64,000 nt of DNA from Stutzerimonas kunmingensis (GTDB lineage Bacteria > Pseudomonadota > Gammaproteobacteria > Pseudomonadales > Pseudomonadaceae): positions 1 through 64,000 of the forward strand of contig NZ_JACXXG010000013.1 of the NCBI RefSeq assembly GCF_014764705.1, given 5' to 3'. Below the pieces are notes generated by a model. The model did not search any database. It had not been told where the DNA came from and saw only the letters and a program-made list of their open reading frames with translations. The position numbers were made by a program, and so were the translations under genes. Of this stretch, positions 8,920 through 19,518 are shown piece after piece (within the stretch, counting starts at the first letter, position 1; each line of letters starts with the position of its first letter).

Positions 8920-9754
8920 CTTCGCGCAACCGCGCCTGACCCTCGGGCGCCTGACCATCCATGCCACCCTGTTGCTGGCCTGCGCCGTCTACCTGGTGCC
9001 GCTGATCGTGATGCTGCTGACCAGCTTCAAGACCCCGGAAGACATCCGTACCGGCAATCTGCTGAGCTGGCCGGAAGCGTTCAGCGCCATGGGCTGGCTG
9101 ACGGCGTGGGACAGTATCGGCGGCTATTTCTGGAATTCGGTGAAGATCGTCCTTCCGGCCGTTTTGATCTCTACCGCGCTGGGTGCGATCAATGGCTATG
9201 TGCTGTCGATGTGGCGTTTCCGTGGCTCGCAGCTGTTCTTCGGCCTGCTGCTGTTCGGCTGCTTCCTGCCGTTTCAGGTAATCCTGCTGCCGGCGTCCTT
9301 CACCCTCGGCAAGCTCGGCCTGGCCAATACCACTACCGGCCTGGTGCTGGTGCACGTGGTCTACGGCCTGGCCTTCACCACGCTGTTCTTCCGAAACTTC
9401 TACGTCAGCGTGCCGGACGCACTGGTGCGGGCGGCACGGCTGGACGGTGCCGGCTTCTTCACCATCTTCGGGCGCATTCTGCTGCCGATGTCGGTGCCGA
9501 TCATCATGGTCTGCCTGATCTGGCAGTTCACCCAGATCTGGAACGACTTCCTCTTCGGCGTGGTGTTCGCCAGTGGCGATACCCAGCCGGTCACCGTGGC
9601 ACTGAACAACCTGGTGAACACCAGCACTGGCGCCAAGCAATACAACGTCGACATGGCCGCGGCGATGATCGCCGGCCTGCCCACGCTGGTGGTCTACGTG
9701 GTCGCCGGCAAATATTTCCTGCGCGGGCTGACTGCCGGCGCCGTCAAGGGTTGA
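8912..9754 (+). CDS. gtsC: Sugar ABC transporter permease, GtsC/GltG-like
   Basis: This 280-residue MalG-like inner-membrane permease has about six hydrophobic segments. Its EAA loop (ARLDGAGFFTIFGRILLPMS, near residues 174-193) is the docking site for the ATPase. Together with the preceding permease it forms the membrane channel for the sugar bound by GtsA. It overlaps the upstream gene by eight bases and lies 11 bases before the ATPase gene, so the four transporter genes are almost certainly one operon. Confidence 0.88.
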   Translation: MSDFAQPRLTLGRLTIHATLLLACAVYLVPLIVMLLTSFKTPEDIRTGNLLSWPEAFSAMGWLTAWDSIGGYFWNSVKIVLPAVLISTALGAINGYVLSMWRFRGSQLFFGLLLFGCFLPFQVILLPASFTLGKLGLANTTTGLVLVHVVYGLAFTTLFFRNFYVSVPDALVRAARLDGAGFFTIFGRILLPMSVPIIMVCLIWQFTQIWNDFLFGVVFASGDTQPVTVALNNLVNTSTGAKQYNVDMAAAMIAGLPTLVVYVVAGKYFLRGLTAGAVKG

Positions 9755-9765
9755 GGAGAACAACG

Positions 9766-10938
9766 ATGGCTTCCCTGGAACTGCGCAATGTTCAAAAGAG
9801 TTATGGCAACAGCCAGATCGCAACGCTGAAGGACATCGCGCTGAAGATCGACGCCGGTGAATTCCTGATCCTGGTCGGGCCTTCGGGCTGCGGAAAATCC
9901 ACCCTGATGAACTGCATCGCCGGGCTGGAGAACATCACCGGTGGCGAGATTCTCGTCGACGGCGAGGACATCAGCCAGGCGAGCCCGAAGGATCGCGACA
10001 TCGCCATGGTGTTTCAGTCCTACGCGCTCTACCCGACCATGAGCGTGCGCGACAACATTGCCTTCGGCCTGAAGATGCGCAAGGTGTCGGCGGCGAAGAT
10101 CGAGGAGGAGGTGGCGCGGGTCGCCAAGCTGCTGCAGATCGAACCGCTGCTCGCGCGCAAGCCGGCGCAGCTCTCCGGCGGCCAGCAGCAGCGCGTGGCC
10201 ATGGGCCGGGCGCTGGCTCGGCGGCCGAAGATCTACCTGTTCGACGAGCCGCTGTCGAACCTCGATGCCAAGCTGCGGGTGGAGATGCGCACCGAAATCA
10301 AGCTGATGCACCAGCGCCTGAAGACCACCACGGTGTACGTCACCCACGATCAGATCGAGGCGATGACCCTTGGCGACAAGGTCGCGGTGATGAAGGACGG
10401 CGTGATCCAGCAGTTCGGTACTCCGCATGAGATCTACAACAATCCGGCCAACCTGTTCGTCGCGAGCTTCATCGGCTCGCCGCCGATGAACTTCGTGCCG
10501 CTGCGCATTCGCCAGCGTGACGGGCGCTGGGTGGGCGTGCTCAACAGCGAGCAGGGCAGTTGCGAGCTGCCGCTGCCGATCACCAGTGACGAAGGTCTGC
10601 GTGATCGCGAACTCATCCTCGGCATTCGCCCTGAACAGATCGGCCTCGCCGGAGTCGGAACAGCTGATTTTTCGCTGGCGGTCGACATCGAAGTGGTCGA
10701 ACCCACCGGGCCAGACACCCTGGTGGTGTTCACGCTGAATCAGGTCAAGGCCTGTTGCCGGTTGATGCCGGACCAGGCTCCGCGGGTGGGGGAGACGCTC
10801 AATCTGCAGTTCGACCCGCGCAAGGCGCTGCTCTTCGACGCGCAGACCGGCGAGCGGCTTGGCGTTGCGCAGCCGGAGCCGGTGCGCGAGAGCAAGGTCA
10901 CCCGGCTGGTTTCCAACGGAGCGGGCACAGCGCAGTGA
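9766..10938 (+). CDS. gtsD: Sugar ABC transporter ATP-binding protein, GtsD/GltK (MalK/UgpC type)
   Basis: This 390-residue ATPase energises the sugar transporter. It has Walker A (GPSGCGKST, near residue 37), the Q-loop (FQSYALYP), the signature LSGGQQQR, Walker B (IYLFDEP) and the switch histidine (THDQIEA). A C-terminal TOBE/MalK regulatory domain follows from about residue 240. The start at 9766 follows a GAGGAGA ribosome-binding site and gives the normal MASLELRNV beginning of the family; the frame is open much further upstream but overlaps gtsC. It is the last transporter gene before the porin. Confidence 0.92.
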   Translation: MASLELRNVQKSYGNSQIATLKDIALKIDAGEFLILVGPSGCGKSTLMNCIAGLENITGGEILVDGEDISQASPKDRDIAMVFQSYALYPTMSVRDNIAFGLKMRKVSAAKIEEEVARVAKLLQIEPLLARKPAQLSGGQQQRVAMGRALARRPKIYLFDEPLSNLDAKLRVEMRTEIKLMHQRLKTTTVYVTHDQIEAMTLGDKVAVMKDGVIQQFGTPHEIYNNPANLFVASFIGSPPMNFVPLRIRQRDGRWVGVLNSEQGSCELPLPITSDEGLRDRELILGIRPEQIGLAGVGTADFSLAVDIEVVEPTGPDTLVVFTLNQVKACCRLMPDQAPRVGETLNLQFDPRKALLFDAQTGERLGVAQPEPVRESKVTRLVSNGAGTAQ

Positions 10939-10942
10939 ACTG

Positions 10943-10965
10943 CCGCCTGCCTTGCCAGCAGGCGG
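10943..10965 (+). other. Intercistronic hairpin between gtsD and the porin gene
   Basis: An 8-bp perfect stem (CCGCCTGC at 10943-10950 with GCAGGCGG at 10958-10965) has a 7-base loop and no following T run. It is more likely an mRNA-stabilising or processing element than a terminator. It lies five bases after the gtsD stop codon. Confidence 0.55.
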
Positions 10966-11028
10966 TCGATGAAAGTGGACGGTTACAGGAATGAACAGAG
11001 CCGACTGGCTCGATCCAGCGATCAATAA

Positions 11029-12273
<1,245 letters not shown>

Positions 12274-12283
12274 AAGTCGCGGA

Positions 12284-13063
12284 TTAGCGCGTCGCCATCC
12301 AGATCAGCAGGCCGGCTTGGAACAGCGCCAGCGCGATCAGGCAAACAATGGTGAATCGCAGCGCACCGTCTTCACGGCGGAAGCGGGCGATTCGCTCCTG
12401 CAGCTCACGAATCTGGTTCTCCTGTGCCTGCAGGTTGCGGTCGGCCTGTTCCAGCATCGCCGCCGCCTCCTGCAGCTCCACTACCTGCACCTTCTCGCTG
12501 TTCCAGTCCGCTCGCAGGGCGCTGACCCGCGGTGCGCCGTAGGTTGGCTTGAGCGGCGTCGCCTGGGGGTAGTCGATATCGAAGCCCTGGGTGCGCAGGC
12601 AGTGATCGCGACGCAGGCGCTGGTCTTCGCTCGCCACATCCTTCGGCAATGCGCCGCCCTCGACCAGATAGTGGCTCCAGCGCTTCTGCGCCCATGCCGC
12701 ACCCTGGGCCAGCAGAAAGCGACCGAGGCCGCGGTTGGCCGGCTCGAGTTGCAACCCGCTATCCGGCCCGAAGCGCAGTTCCTTGCTGCGGTGATCGGCC
12801 CACACCTCCAGCACGTTGTTCTTGCGCGCGCGCACCTGGCCGGGGATGTTGATGAACATCCGCAGCAGGCTCTGCTCTGGCGTATGCCGTTCCAGTTGCG
12901 CAAGTTCGACGAATCGCAGCGGGCGCGCGCCGCCGTCGCGCTCGGTGGGCAGTGGTGCCAGGCGCAGCAGGCGGAAACGGTCGGGCTTGAGCTCCGTCCA
13001 CGGATGCTTCGGTGCTGCCGGCTGGTCTTTTTCAGTGCTCTGGGTGGTTTCGCTGTCGGTCAT
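12284..13063 (-). CDS. Conserved hypothetical protein with coiled coil and C-terminal membrane anchor
   Basis: This 259-residue protein has no recognised catalytic motif. Residues about 20-180 form a soluble domain of unknown function. Residues about 185-235 are predicted coiled coil, rich in Glu, Gln, Arg and Leu (for example ENQIRELQERIARFR). Residues about 237-256 form a single hydrophobic segment at the C terminus, suggesting a tail-anchored inner-membrane protein facing the cytoplasm. It is convergent with the porin gene, with 10 bases between them. I do not recognise a function. Confidence 0.7.
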   Translation of the reverse strand: MTDSETTQSTEKDQPAAPKHPWTELKPDRFRLLRLAPLPTERDGGARPLRFVELAQLERHTPEQSLLRMFINIPGQVRARKNNVLEVWADHRSKELRFGPDSGLQLEPANRGLGRFLLAQGAAWAQKRWSHYLVEGGALPKDVASEDQRLRRDHCLRTQGFDIDYPQATPLKPTYGAPRVSALRADWNSEKVQVVELQEAAAMLEQADRNLQAQENQIRELQERIARFRREDGALRFTIVCLIALALFQAGLLIWMATR

Positions 13064-13144
13064 CTGCGCGTTCCTGGGCCTGCGCGGCGGCTCGTTCAGG
13101 AGCCAATCGGGCCCTCGTCATGCGGGCTATCGGCAGCGCGGCGC

Positions 13145-14107
13145 CTAACTGGAGGCTGGCAGGATGCCATTGGCCTGCAGGAAGTGTCGGATACGTTCCT
13201 GCAGGCCCCAGGCGAGCGGCAGGTCGGGGTCATCATAGGAGGCCAACTGTTGCGCATTCCCCGGGACGATGCGCAGCACATGGTTCATGCCATCGATCAG
13301 CGCCAGTTCGGCGTCGGGCTTGGCACGCTGCAGGGCCTCGGCGTCCTCGATGCCGACCTGGATGTCGTGGCGGCCCTGGACGATCAGCGCGGGTGTCTCG
13401 ACGGCCGCGAAGGCCTCCGCCGGGTCGTAGGCGAACAGCGAAATCAGGTACGGCTGCACGCTGGGGCGGAACAGCACCTGCAGGGGCGCCGGCACTTCGG
13501 CGTGGGTTCGGCCGGCCTTGAGCTCGTCGATCAGAAAATAACTGGTGGCGAGCAGTGCCGGCGGCAGGCGACCCTGCAGTTGCTCGCGCAGCACCTCGTC
13601 GATCGGTCGGCCGCTGCCGGCGATGCTGATCAGCGCCGCGGCGCCCGACTTCGGCGCGGCGAGACTGGCGATCAGCGCGCCTTCGCTGTGGCCGATCAGG
13701 ATCAGTTGGCTGAAACGGGGATCGCCCTTGAGCTTCGCGCTCCAGGCCAGCGCATCGCTGACATAGCCCTCGACGCTCAGCTCGCGCTCGTCCGGTGCGG
13801 CCGCCAGGCTGGCGCCGACGCCGCGCTTGTCGTAGCGCAGGCTGGCCACGCCCAGCTTGGCCAGGCCCTGGGCCAGGCGCTTGAGGCTGTCGTTGCGTCC
13901 GGCCGGGTTGTTGCCGTTGCGATCGGTCGGGCCGGAACCTGCGATCAGCAGCGCTACCGGTACCGGCTGGCCGCTTTTCGGCAGCAACAGACTGCCCTGC
14001 AGTACGCCGCTGCCGGTATCCAGGTTCAGGGTCTGATTGAGCAGGGTCTGCGCCTGCAGGAAAGAAGGGGACATGGTCAGTAGCAGCAGTATCAGCAGGG
14101 CACGCAT
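13145..14107 (-). CDS. Secreted alpha/beta hydrolase
   Basis: This 320-residue serine hydrolase is of unknown substrate. I chose the start at 14107 because it begins a typical signal peptide (MRALLILLLL... cleavage near FLQAQ, residue 18). The longer frame has an Arg/Cys-rich, unlikely N-terminus and runs into aroC. The nucleophile elbow GHSEG lies near residue 144. The oxyanion-region sequence LLIAGSGPTDRNGN near residue 58, and the late Asp (QGRHDIQ) and His (GMNHVLR) complete a likely triad. It resembles periplasmic acyl esterase/lysophospholipase-like hydrolases. It is divergent from aroC. Confidence 0.8.
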   Translation of the reverse strand: MRALLILLLLTMSPSFLQAQTLLNQTLNLDTGSGVLQGSLLLPKSGQPVPVALLIAGSGPTDRNGNNPAGRNDSLKRLAQGLAKLGVASLRYDKRGVGASLAAAPDERELSVEGYVSDALAWSAKLKGDPRFSQLILIGHSEGALIASLAAPKSGAAALISIAGSGRPIDEVLREQLQGRLPPALLATSYFLIDELKAGRTHAEVPAPLQVLFRPSVQPYLISLFAYDPAEAFAAVETPALIVQGRHDIQVGIEDAEALQRAKPDAELALIDGMNHVLRIVPGNAQQLASYDDPDLPLAWGLQERIRHFLQANGILPASS

Positions 14108-14252
14108 GGAAGGATTTCGTTGGTCACGGAGCAGGTTGGACGCGGCAATCGACGCAAAGGTCAGTATGCGCCGGCAACAGGAGCGATGACACCGTAGCGG
14201 CCTCAGGTATACTTCCGGCCCCTGTTTTTCGGTCGATCGCGGAGCGTCCTGC

Positions 14253-15344
14253 ATGTCCGGCAATACCTACGGCAAGCTGTTCACCGTCACCACTGCCGGC
14301 GAAAGCCATGGTCCTGCGCTGGTGGCCATCGTCGACGGTTGCCCGCCCGGGCTGGAGCTGTCGCTGGACGATCTGCAGCGCGATCTCGACCGCCGCAAGC
14401 CGGGCACCAGCCGGCATACCACTCAGCGCCAGGAAGCCGATGAGGTGGAAATCCTCTCCGGCGTCTTCGAAGGCAGGACAACCGGTTGCCCCATCGGCCT
14501 GTTGATCCGCAACACCGACCAGAAGTCCAAGGACTACTCGGCGATCAAGGACCAGTTCCGTCCGGCCCACGCCGACTACACCTATCACCACAAGTACGGC
14601 CTGCGCGACTACCGCGGCGGTGGCCGCAGCTCCGCGCGCGAGACCGCCATGCGCGTGGCGGCCGGTGCCATCGCCAAGAAGTATCTGGCGACCCTGGGCA
14701 TCCAGGTGCGCGGCTACATGAGCCAGCTCGGTCCGATCGAGATCCCGTTCAAGACCTGGGACAGTGTCGAGCAGAATGCCTTCTTCAGTCCGGACCCGGA
14801 CAAGGTGCCGGAGCTGGAAGCCTATATGGACCAGCTGCGTCGCGATCAGGATTCGGTGGGCGCGAAGATCACCGTGGTCGCCGATGGCGTACCGCCGGGC
14901 CTTGGCGAGCCGATCTTCGACCGCCTCGACGCCGAGCTGGCCCACGCGCTGATGAGCATCAACGCGGTCAAGGGCGTGGAAATCGGTGCCGGTTTCGCCT
15001 CGGTAGCCCAGCGTGGCACCGAGCACCGTGACGAGCTGACGCCCCAGGGATTCCTCTCCAACAATGCCGGCGGCATTCTCGGTGGCATCTCCTCGGGACA
15101 GCCGATCGTCGCCCACCTGGCGCTCAAGGCCACGTCCAGCATCACCACGCCAGGGCAGTCGATCGATGTGAATGGCGCGCCGGTCGAGGTCATCACCAAG
15201 GGCCGCCATGACCCCTGCGTCGGCATTCGTGCCACGCCGATCGCCGAGGCCATGATGGCCATCGTTCTGCTCGATCACCTGCTGCGCCACCGTGGGCAGA
15301 ACGCCGATGTGCAAGTGCTCACCCCGGTGCTGCCGCAACTGTGA
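14253..15344 (+). CDS. aroC: Chorismate synthase
   Basis: This 363-residue enzyme converts 5-enolpyruvylshikimate-3-phosphate to chorismate, the last common step of aromatic amino-acid synthesis, using reduced FMN in the cytoplasm. Family signatures are clear: GESHGPALV near residue 15, a [18 protein letters not shown] block near residue 122, and the C-terminal [18 protein letters not shown]. The length matches the family exactly. It stands as a single gene with its own upstream region and is followed 74 bases later by an MFS transporter gene. Confidence 0.97.
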   Translation: MSGNTYGKLFTVTTAGESHGPALVAIVDGCPPGLELSLDDLQRDLDRRKPGTSRHTTQRQEADEVEILSGVFEGRTTGCPIGLLIRNTDQKSKDYSAIKDQFRPAHADYTYHHKYGLRDYRGGGRSSARETAMRVAAGAIAKKYLATLGIQVRGYMSQLGPIEIPFKTWDSVEQNAFFSPDPDKVPELEAYMDQLRRDQDSVGAKITVVADGVPPGLGEPIFDRLDAELAHALMSINAVKGVEIGAGFASVAQRGTEHRDELTPQGFLSNNAGGILGGISSGQPIVAHLALKATSSITTPGQSIDVNGAPVEVITKGRHDPCVGIRATPIAEAMMAIVLLDHLLRHRGQNADVQVLTPVLPQL

Positions 15345-15418
15345 ATCCGGGCCGTAGACGGCAGACCGACGGCGGCAGCATAAGGCGGCCGTTGTCCGCA
15401 GTCGGTAGCTTGTAGCCT

Positions 15419-16570
15419 ATGGCCGCTGCTCTGCCGTACTGGCGTCTGTCCGGTTTCTACTTCTTCTACTTTGGCCTGCTCGGCTCCACGGCGCCGTTTC
15501 TCGGCCTGTACTTCGATCATCTGGGTTTCTCGCCGGAGCGGATCGGCGAGCTGATCGCCATTCCCATGCTGATGCGTTGCGTGGCGCCGAATCTCTGGGG
15601 CTGGCTGGGTGATGCAACCGGTCGCCGGCTGGAAATCGTCCGTCTCGGCGCGCTGTGCACCTTGCTGTCCTTCGGGCTGATCTTCTTCGACAAGAGCTTT
15701 GCCTGGCTGGCGCTGGTGATGGCGTTGCATGCGTTCTTCTGGCACGCCGTGCTGCCGCAGTTCGAAGTCATCACCCTGGCGCATCTGCACGAGCAGACTG
15801 AGCGCTACAGCCAGGTCAGGCTGTGGGGCAGCATCGGTTTCATCTTCGCGGTGGTAGGGCTCGGACTGCTGTTCCAGCGGCTGAGCCTCGATCTTTACCC
15901 GACCGCGGTGGCCTTCGTGATGGTCGGTATCGTGCTGAGCAGCGCCTGGGTGCCCAACGCTCATCCGCGGCAACGTAGCGAGGCGGCCGGGCAGGGCGGG
16001 TTCCTCGCCCAGCTGCGGCGGCCTGGCGTACTGGCCTTCTACGGCTGCGTGGCGTTGATGCAGCTGGCCCATGGTCCGTACTACACCTTCTTCAGTATTC
16101 ACCTGGAAGCACTGGGCTACAGCCGCAGCTTTATCGGGCTGATGTGGGCGCTGGGCGTGGTCGCAGAAATCCTGCTGTTCCTGGTAATGGCGCGGCTGCT
16201 CGAGCGTTTCTCGCTGCGTCAGGTGCTGCTGGCCAGCTTCCTGATCGCTGCGCTGCGCTGGGTGTTGCTCGGGCAGTTCGCCGAGCATCTGGCCGTGCTG
16301 CTGGTCGCGCAGCTGATGCACGCGGCGACCTTCGGCAGTTTCCACGCCGCCGCCATTCACTTCGTCCAGCGCAGTTTCGGCCATCGCCAGCAGGGCCAGG
16401 GCCAGGCGCTGTATGCCAGCCTGTCCGGCATCGGTGGAGCGCTGGGTGCGCTCTACGCGGGCTACGCCTGGTCCGGTCTGGGACCGGGCTGGTCGTTCGC
16501 CATCGCCAGTCTGGCGGCGCTGGCCGCAGCCGCTATCATTGCCTGCCGTTTGCAGGAGGACCGCGCATGA
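15419..16570 (+). CDS. MFS transporter (HcaT-like)
   Basis: This 383-residue inner-membrane carrier has about twelve hydrophobic segments and the GWLGDATGRR loop between segments 2 and 3 that is characteristic of major facilitator carriers. It resembles the 3-phenylpropionate/nucleoside-proton symporter subgroup (MFS_1-like). Its stop overlaps the mtnB start in an ATGA arrangement, so it is co-translated with the methionine-salvage genes. This suggests, but does not prove, transport of a related compound such as a methylthio-sugar. Confidence 0.78.
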   Translation: MAAALPYWRLSGFYFFYFGLLGSTAPFLGLYFDHLGFSPERIGELIAIPMLMRCVAPNLWGWLGDATGRRLEIVRLGALCTLLSFGLIFFDKSFAWLALVMALHAFFWHAVLPQFEVITLAHLHEQTERYSQVRLWGSIGFIFAVVGLGLLFQRLSLDLYPTAVAFVMVGIVLSSAWVPNAHPRQRSEAAGQGGFLAQLRRPGVLAFYGCVALMQLAHGPYYTFFSIHLEALGYSRSFIGLMWALGVVAEILLFLVMARLLERFSLRQVLLASFLIAALRWVLLGQFAEHLAVLLVAQLMHAATFGSFHAAAIHFVQRSFGHRQQGQGQALYASLSGIGGALGALYAGYAWSGLGPGWSFAIASLAALAAAAIIACRLQEDRA

Positions 16571-17187
16571 CTGCCACCCGCCAGCACCTGAGCCAGGCGA
16601 TCATCGACGCCGGCCGCTTCCTGTATGGTCGTGGCTGGTCGCCGGCGACCAGTAGCAACTACTCGGCGCGCCTGACCAGCGCCGAGCTGCTGCTGACCGT
16701 TTCCGGGAGGCACAAGGGCGAGCTGATTGCCGATGACCTGTTGGCCGTCGACATGCACGGCAACAGCCTAGAAGAGGGCAAGAGGCCTTCGGCGGAGACA
16801 CTGCTGCATACCCAGCTGTATCGCTGGAAACCGGAGATCGGCGCGGTGCTGCACACCCATTCGGTGAATGCCACGGTTCTGTCCCGCGTCGCCTTGGCCG
16901 ATTCGCTGGTGTTCGCCGATTACGAGTTGCAAAAGGCCTTCAGCGGCATCTCGAGCCATGAATCGCAGGTGCTGGTGCCGATCTTCGACAACGATCAGGA
17001 CATCGCCGCCCTGGCCACCAGGGTGCAGCCGTGGCTTGACGAGCATCCCGATTGCGTCGGCTACCTGATTCGCGGCCACGGCCTGTACACCTGGGGCGAG
17101 ACGATGAGCGATGCGCTGCGACAGATCGAGGCATTCGAATTTCTGTTCGAATGCGAACTGAAGATGCGTGCCCTGCAGCCCAGATAA
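16567..17187 (+). CDS. mtnB: Methylthioribulose-1-phosphate dehydratase
   Basis: This 206-residue class II aldolase-fold enzyme dehydrates 5-methylthioribulose-1-phosphate in the methionine-salvage pathway. Zinc-binding residues appear in HTHSVNATVLSR (near residue 97) and RGHGLYTWG (near residue 170), with TSSNYSARL near the N-terminus. The start at 16567 overlaps the upstream MFS stop codon. It is the first of three consecutive salvage genes, followed by mtnD and mtnC. Methylthioadenosine is a by-product of spermidine synthesis, whose gene speE lies 3.4 kb downstream. Confidence 0.93.
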   Translation: MTATRQHLSQAIIDAGRFLYGRGWSPATSSNYSARLTSAELLLTVSGRHKGELIADDLLAVDMHGNSLEEGKRPSAETLLHTQLYRWKPEIGAVLHTHSVNATVLSRVALADSLVFADYELQKAFSGISSHESQVLVPIFDNDQDIAALATRVQPWLDEHPDCVGYLIRGHGLYTWGETMSDALRQIEAFEFLFECELKMRALQPR

Positions 17188-17240
17188 ATTCCAGCCTGCC
17201 CGGTAGCGACCGGGCAGACGACCTTTTCGGAGAGCCGAAC

Positions 17241-17786
17241 ATGAGTGTCCTCAGCGTCTATCACGAGACCCGACCCGATCAGCCGCTCAAGGTGCTGACC
17301 CACCTCGAAGACATCGCCCCGACGCTGGCCAAGGTCGGTGTGCAGCTGGAGCGCTGGGAGGCCAGCGCACCAATCGCCGCCGGGGCCAGCCAGGAAGAGG
17401 TGATCGCTGCCTACCGGCCGCAGATCGACAAGCTGATGACCGAGCGTGGCTACGTCACGGTGGATGTGATCAGCCTGACCCGCGATCACCCGCAGAAGGA
17501 CGAACTGCGTGCGAAGTTCCTTGACGAGCATCGCCATGCCGAGGACGAAGTGCGCTTCTTCGTTGCCGGGCGCGGGCTGTTTACCCTGCATATCGATGAC
17601 ATGGTCTACGCCGTGCTGTGCGAAAAGAACGACCTGATCTCCGTGCCCGCCGGCACGCGTCACTGGTTCGACATGGGTGAAGAGCCACACTTCGTCGCCA
17701 TCCGCCTGTTCAACAACCCGGAAGGCTGGGTCGCGGAATTCACCGGCGAACGCATCGCCGATCAGTTCCCGCGGCTGGACGACTGA
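17241..17786 (+). CDS. mtnD: Acireductone dioxygenase
   Basis: This 181-residue cupin dioxygenase cleaves acireductone to formate and the 2-keto acid precursor of methionine (iron form), or to a CO-releasing off-pathway product (nickel form). The metal-binding cupin motif [11 protein letters not shown] lies near residue 96, and a second histidine sits in [10 protein letters not shown] near residue 138. It follows mtnB by 53 bases, with a GGAGAG ribosome-binding site, and is one base from mtnC. Confidence 0.94.
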   Translation: MSVLSVYHETRPDQPLKVLTHLEDIAPTLAKVGVQLERWEASAPIAAGASQEEVIAAYRPQIDKLMTERGYVTVDVISLTRDHPQKDELRAKFLDEHRHAEDEVRFFVAGRGLFTLHIDDMVYAVLCEKNDLISVPAGTRHWFDMGEEPHFVAIRLFNNPEGWVAEFTGERIADQFPRLDD

Positions 17787-17787
17787 G

Positions 17788-18471
17788 ATGCCGATCAAGG
17801 CGATCCTCACCGATATCGAAGGCACCACCAGCGCCGTCAGCTTCGTCTTCGATGTGCTGTTTCCCTATGCGCGCGAGCATTTGCCGGCGTATATCCGCAG
17901 CCACGCCGGCGAACCTGCGGTCGCTGCGCAGCTCGAGGCGGTGCGCGGCGAAAGCGGTGAGGCCGATGCGGATATCGAGCGCGTCATCGAGATACTGCTC
18001 GGCTGGATCGCCAGCGATCGCAAGGCGACCTCGCTCAAGGCGCTGCAAGGCATGGTCTGGGCCCAGGGCTACCGGGCCGGTCAGCTCAAGGGGCACGTCT
18101 ATCCGGACGCAGTGGCTGCGCTCCGGGAGTGGAAGGCGCAGGGATATGCGCTGTACGTGTATTCCTCAGGCTCGATCCAGGCACAGCAGCTGATCTTCGG
18201 CTGTTCCGAGGCCGGCGACCTGACGCCGCTGTTCTCCGGTTATTTCGATACCACCAGCGGGCACAAGCGCGAGGTGGTCTCCTACCAGCGCATCGCCGAA
18301 GCCATTGGCGTGCCAGCCGTCGAGGTGCTGTTCCTTTCCGATGTGGTCGAAGAACTCGATGCCGCGCAGCAGGCCGGCATGCGCGTCTGTGGGCTGGGCC
18401 GCGATGGCGGCGCCCTCGGTGAGCACGAGACCGTCGCCAGCTTTGCGCAGATCGACCCGCGGCGCTACTGA
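17788..18471 (+). CDS. mtnC: Enolase-phosphatase E1
   Basis: This 227-residue HAD-family bifunctional enzyme enolises and dephosphorylates the diketo-phosphopentane intermediate to acireductone, the MtnD substrate. The HAD nucleophile region reads [13 protein letters not shown] near residue 7, the Ser/Thr loop is YSSGS near residue 123, and the acidic motif is [12 protein letters not shown] near residue 181. The ATG lies one base after the mtnD stop, so the two are translationally coupled. Confidence 0.95.
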   Translation: MPIKAILTDIEGTTSAVSFVFDVLFPYAREHLPAYIRSHAGEPAVAAQLEAVRGESGEADADIERVIEILLGWIASDRKATSLKALQGMVWAQGYRAGQLKGHVYPDAVAALREWKAQGYALYVYSSGSIQAQQLIFGCSEAGDLTPLFSGYFDTTSGHKREVVSYQRIAEAIGVPAVEVLFLSDVVEELDAAQQAGMRVCGLGRDGGALGEHETVASFAQIDPRRY

Positions 18472-18547
18472 GCCACCGGGCGATTACTGAACCCTGCCGC
18501 CGCGCTGGCATCCTAGATTAGGTACTCACCCAAACAGGAGCGAACCC

Positions 18548-18757
18548 ATGGGAGATGCCTTCGGCGGTATTTTCGGCCTGCTCATCCTGATACTGGATAT
18601 CTGGGCGATCATCAGCATCGTTCGCAGCGATAGCACCGGGGGCAAGAAGGTGCTCTGGGTGCTTCTGATCGTTCTGTTGCCAGTGCTCGGCCTGATCATC
18701 TGGGGAATCATGGGGCCGCGCGGCAATCGCCCTGACTCGCGCGGGCCGTATCGGTAG
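18548..18757 (+). CDS. Small PLDc_N-type membrane protein
   Basis: This 69-residue protein has two hydrophobic segments (about residues 7-25 and 35-57) and the GGKKVLWVLLIVLLPVLG pattern of the phospholipase-D-nuclease N-terminal (PLDc_N) family. These are short inner-membrane proteins of unknown role. It has a good AGGAG site nine bases upstream. The next gene encodes a shorter relative in tandem. Confidence 0.8.
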   Translation: MGDAFGGIFGLLILILDIWAIISIVRSDSTGGKKVLWVLLIVLLPVLGLIIWGIMGPRGNRPDSRGPYR

Positions 18758-18763
18758 CCGTTG

Positions 18764-18955
18764 ATGGAAAGCCTCAGCGGCCCGCTGGCCATCGTGGTTC
18801 TCGTGCTCGACGTCCTCGCCATCGCTTATGTGTGGCGCAGCCGCATCGAGGTCGGGCGCAAGGTTGTCTGGTCATGTGTGATCCTGCTGCTGCCCGTGGT
18901 CGGTCTGATCATGTGGGCGGTAGCGGCCGGGCCGTTCGGCAAGGCGCGGTTGTGA
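18764..18955 (+). CDS. Second small PLDc_N-type membrane protein
   Basis: This 63-residue two-pass membrane protein resembles the preceding gene product: the pattern VLDVLAI...RKVVW...LLLPVVGLIMW matches ILDIWAI...KKVLW...LLPVLGLIIW. I used ATG 18764; a TTG one codon earlier is possible. The spacing of six bases to the previous gene and four bases to the next suggests co-transcription. It is likely a tandem duplicate. The function is unknown. Confidence 0.7.
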   Translation: MESLSGPLAIVVLVLDVLAIAYVWRSRIEVGRKVVWSCVILLLPVVGLIMWAVAAGPFGKARL

Positions 18956-18958
18956 CAC

Positions 18959-19518
18959 ATGTGGCGCAGCGGTCTGCTGATCGGTCTGCTGGCACTTGCT
19001 GCCGAGCCGCTTCGGGCTGACGACGCGGCGGCCTGGCAGGCATTGCGCGAGGGGCGGGCGATTCTTGTCATGCGTCACGCCAGCGCGCCAGGTCTCGGCG
19101 ATCCCGAAGGCTTCGTTCTCGAAGACTGCAAAACCCAGCGAAATCTGACTCAGCGCGGCCGGGATGAGGCCCGGCGCTGGGGCGCGCGGCTGCGCGAAGC
19201 GGGTCTGCATGAGGTGCGCTTGTTCAGCAGTCGCTGGTGCCGTGCGCTGGAGACCGCCGAGCATATGGCGCTTGGCCGGGTGGAACCACTGCCTGCGCTG
19301 GATTCGTTTTTCACGTCGCCCGCAAACGAGCACTGGCATACCGAAGCCTTGCGCGAGGCCGTCGAGCAGTTTCGGCCGGCGAGGTGGCGGTGCTGGTCAC
19401 TCACCAGGTCAACATCACCGCGCTGACGGGCATCTTCCCGCAGTCGGGCGAGGGATTGATCCTGGAGCGTCCGCTGACGACTCCGCCCAAGGTACTGACG
19501 CGCATCGCGCCGCCCTAG
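18959..19518 (+). pseudogene. Histidine phosphatase family protein, frameshifted near 19375
   Basis: The frame starting at ATG 18959 encodes a signal peptide (cleavage near residue 21, LRADD) and a phosphoglycerate-mutase-like phosphatase domain. It carries the catalytic RHAS motif (ILVMRHASAPG, near residue 41) and a second arginine region in FSSRWCRALETAEHM. Near 19375-19390 the conserved C-terminal part (GEVAVLVTHQVNITALTG, with the second catalytic histidine) continues in another frame. A single missing base after VEQFRP would explain this. The C-terminal frame ends at 19518, overlapping the alkA end by four bases. It is either a broken gene or a base-call error. Confidence 0.82.
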
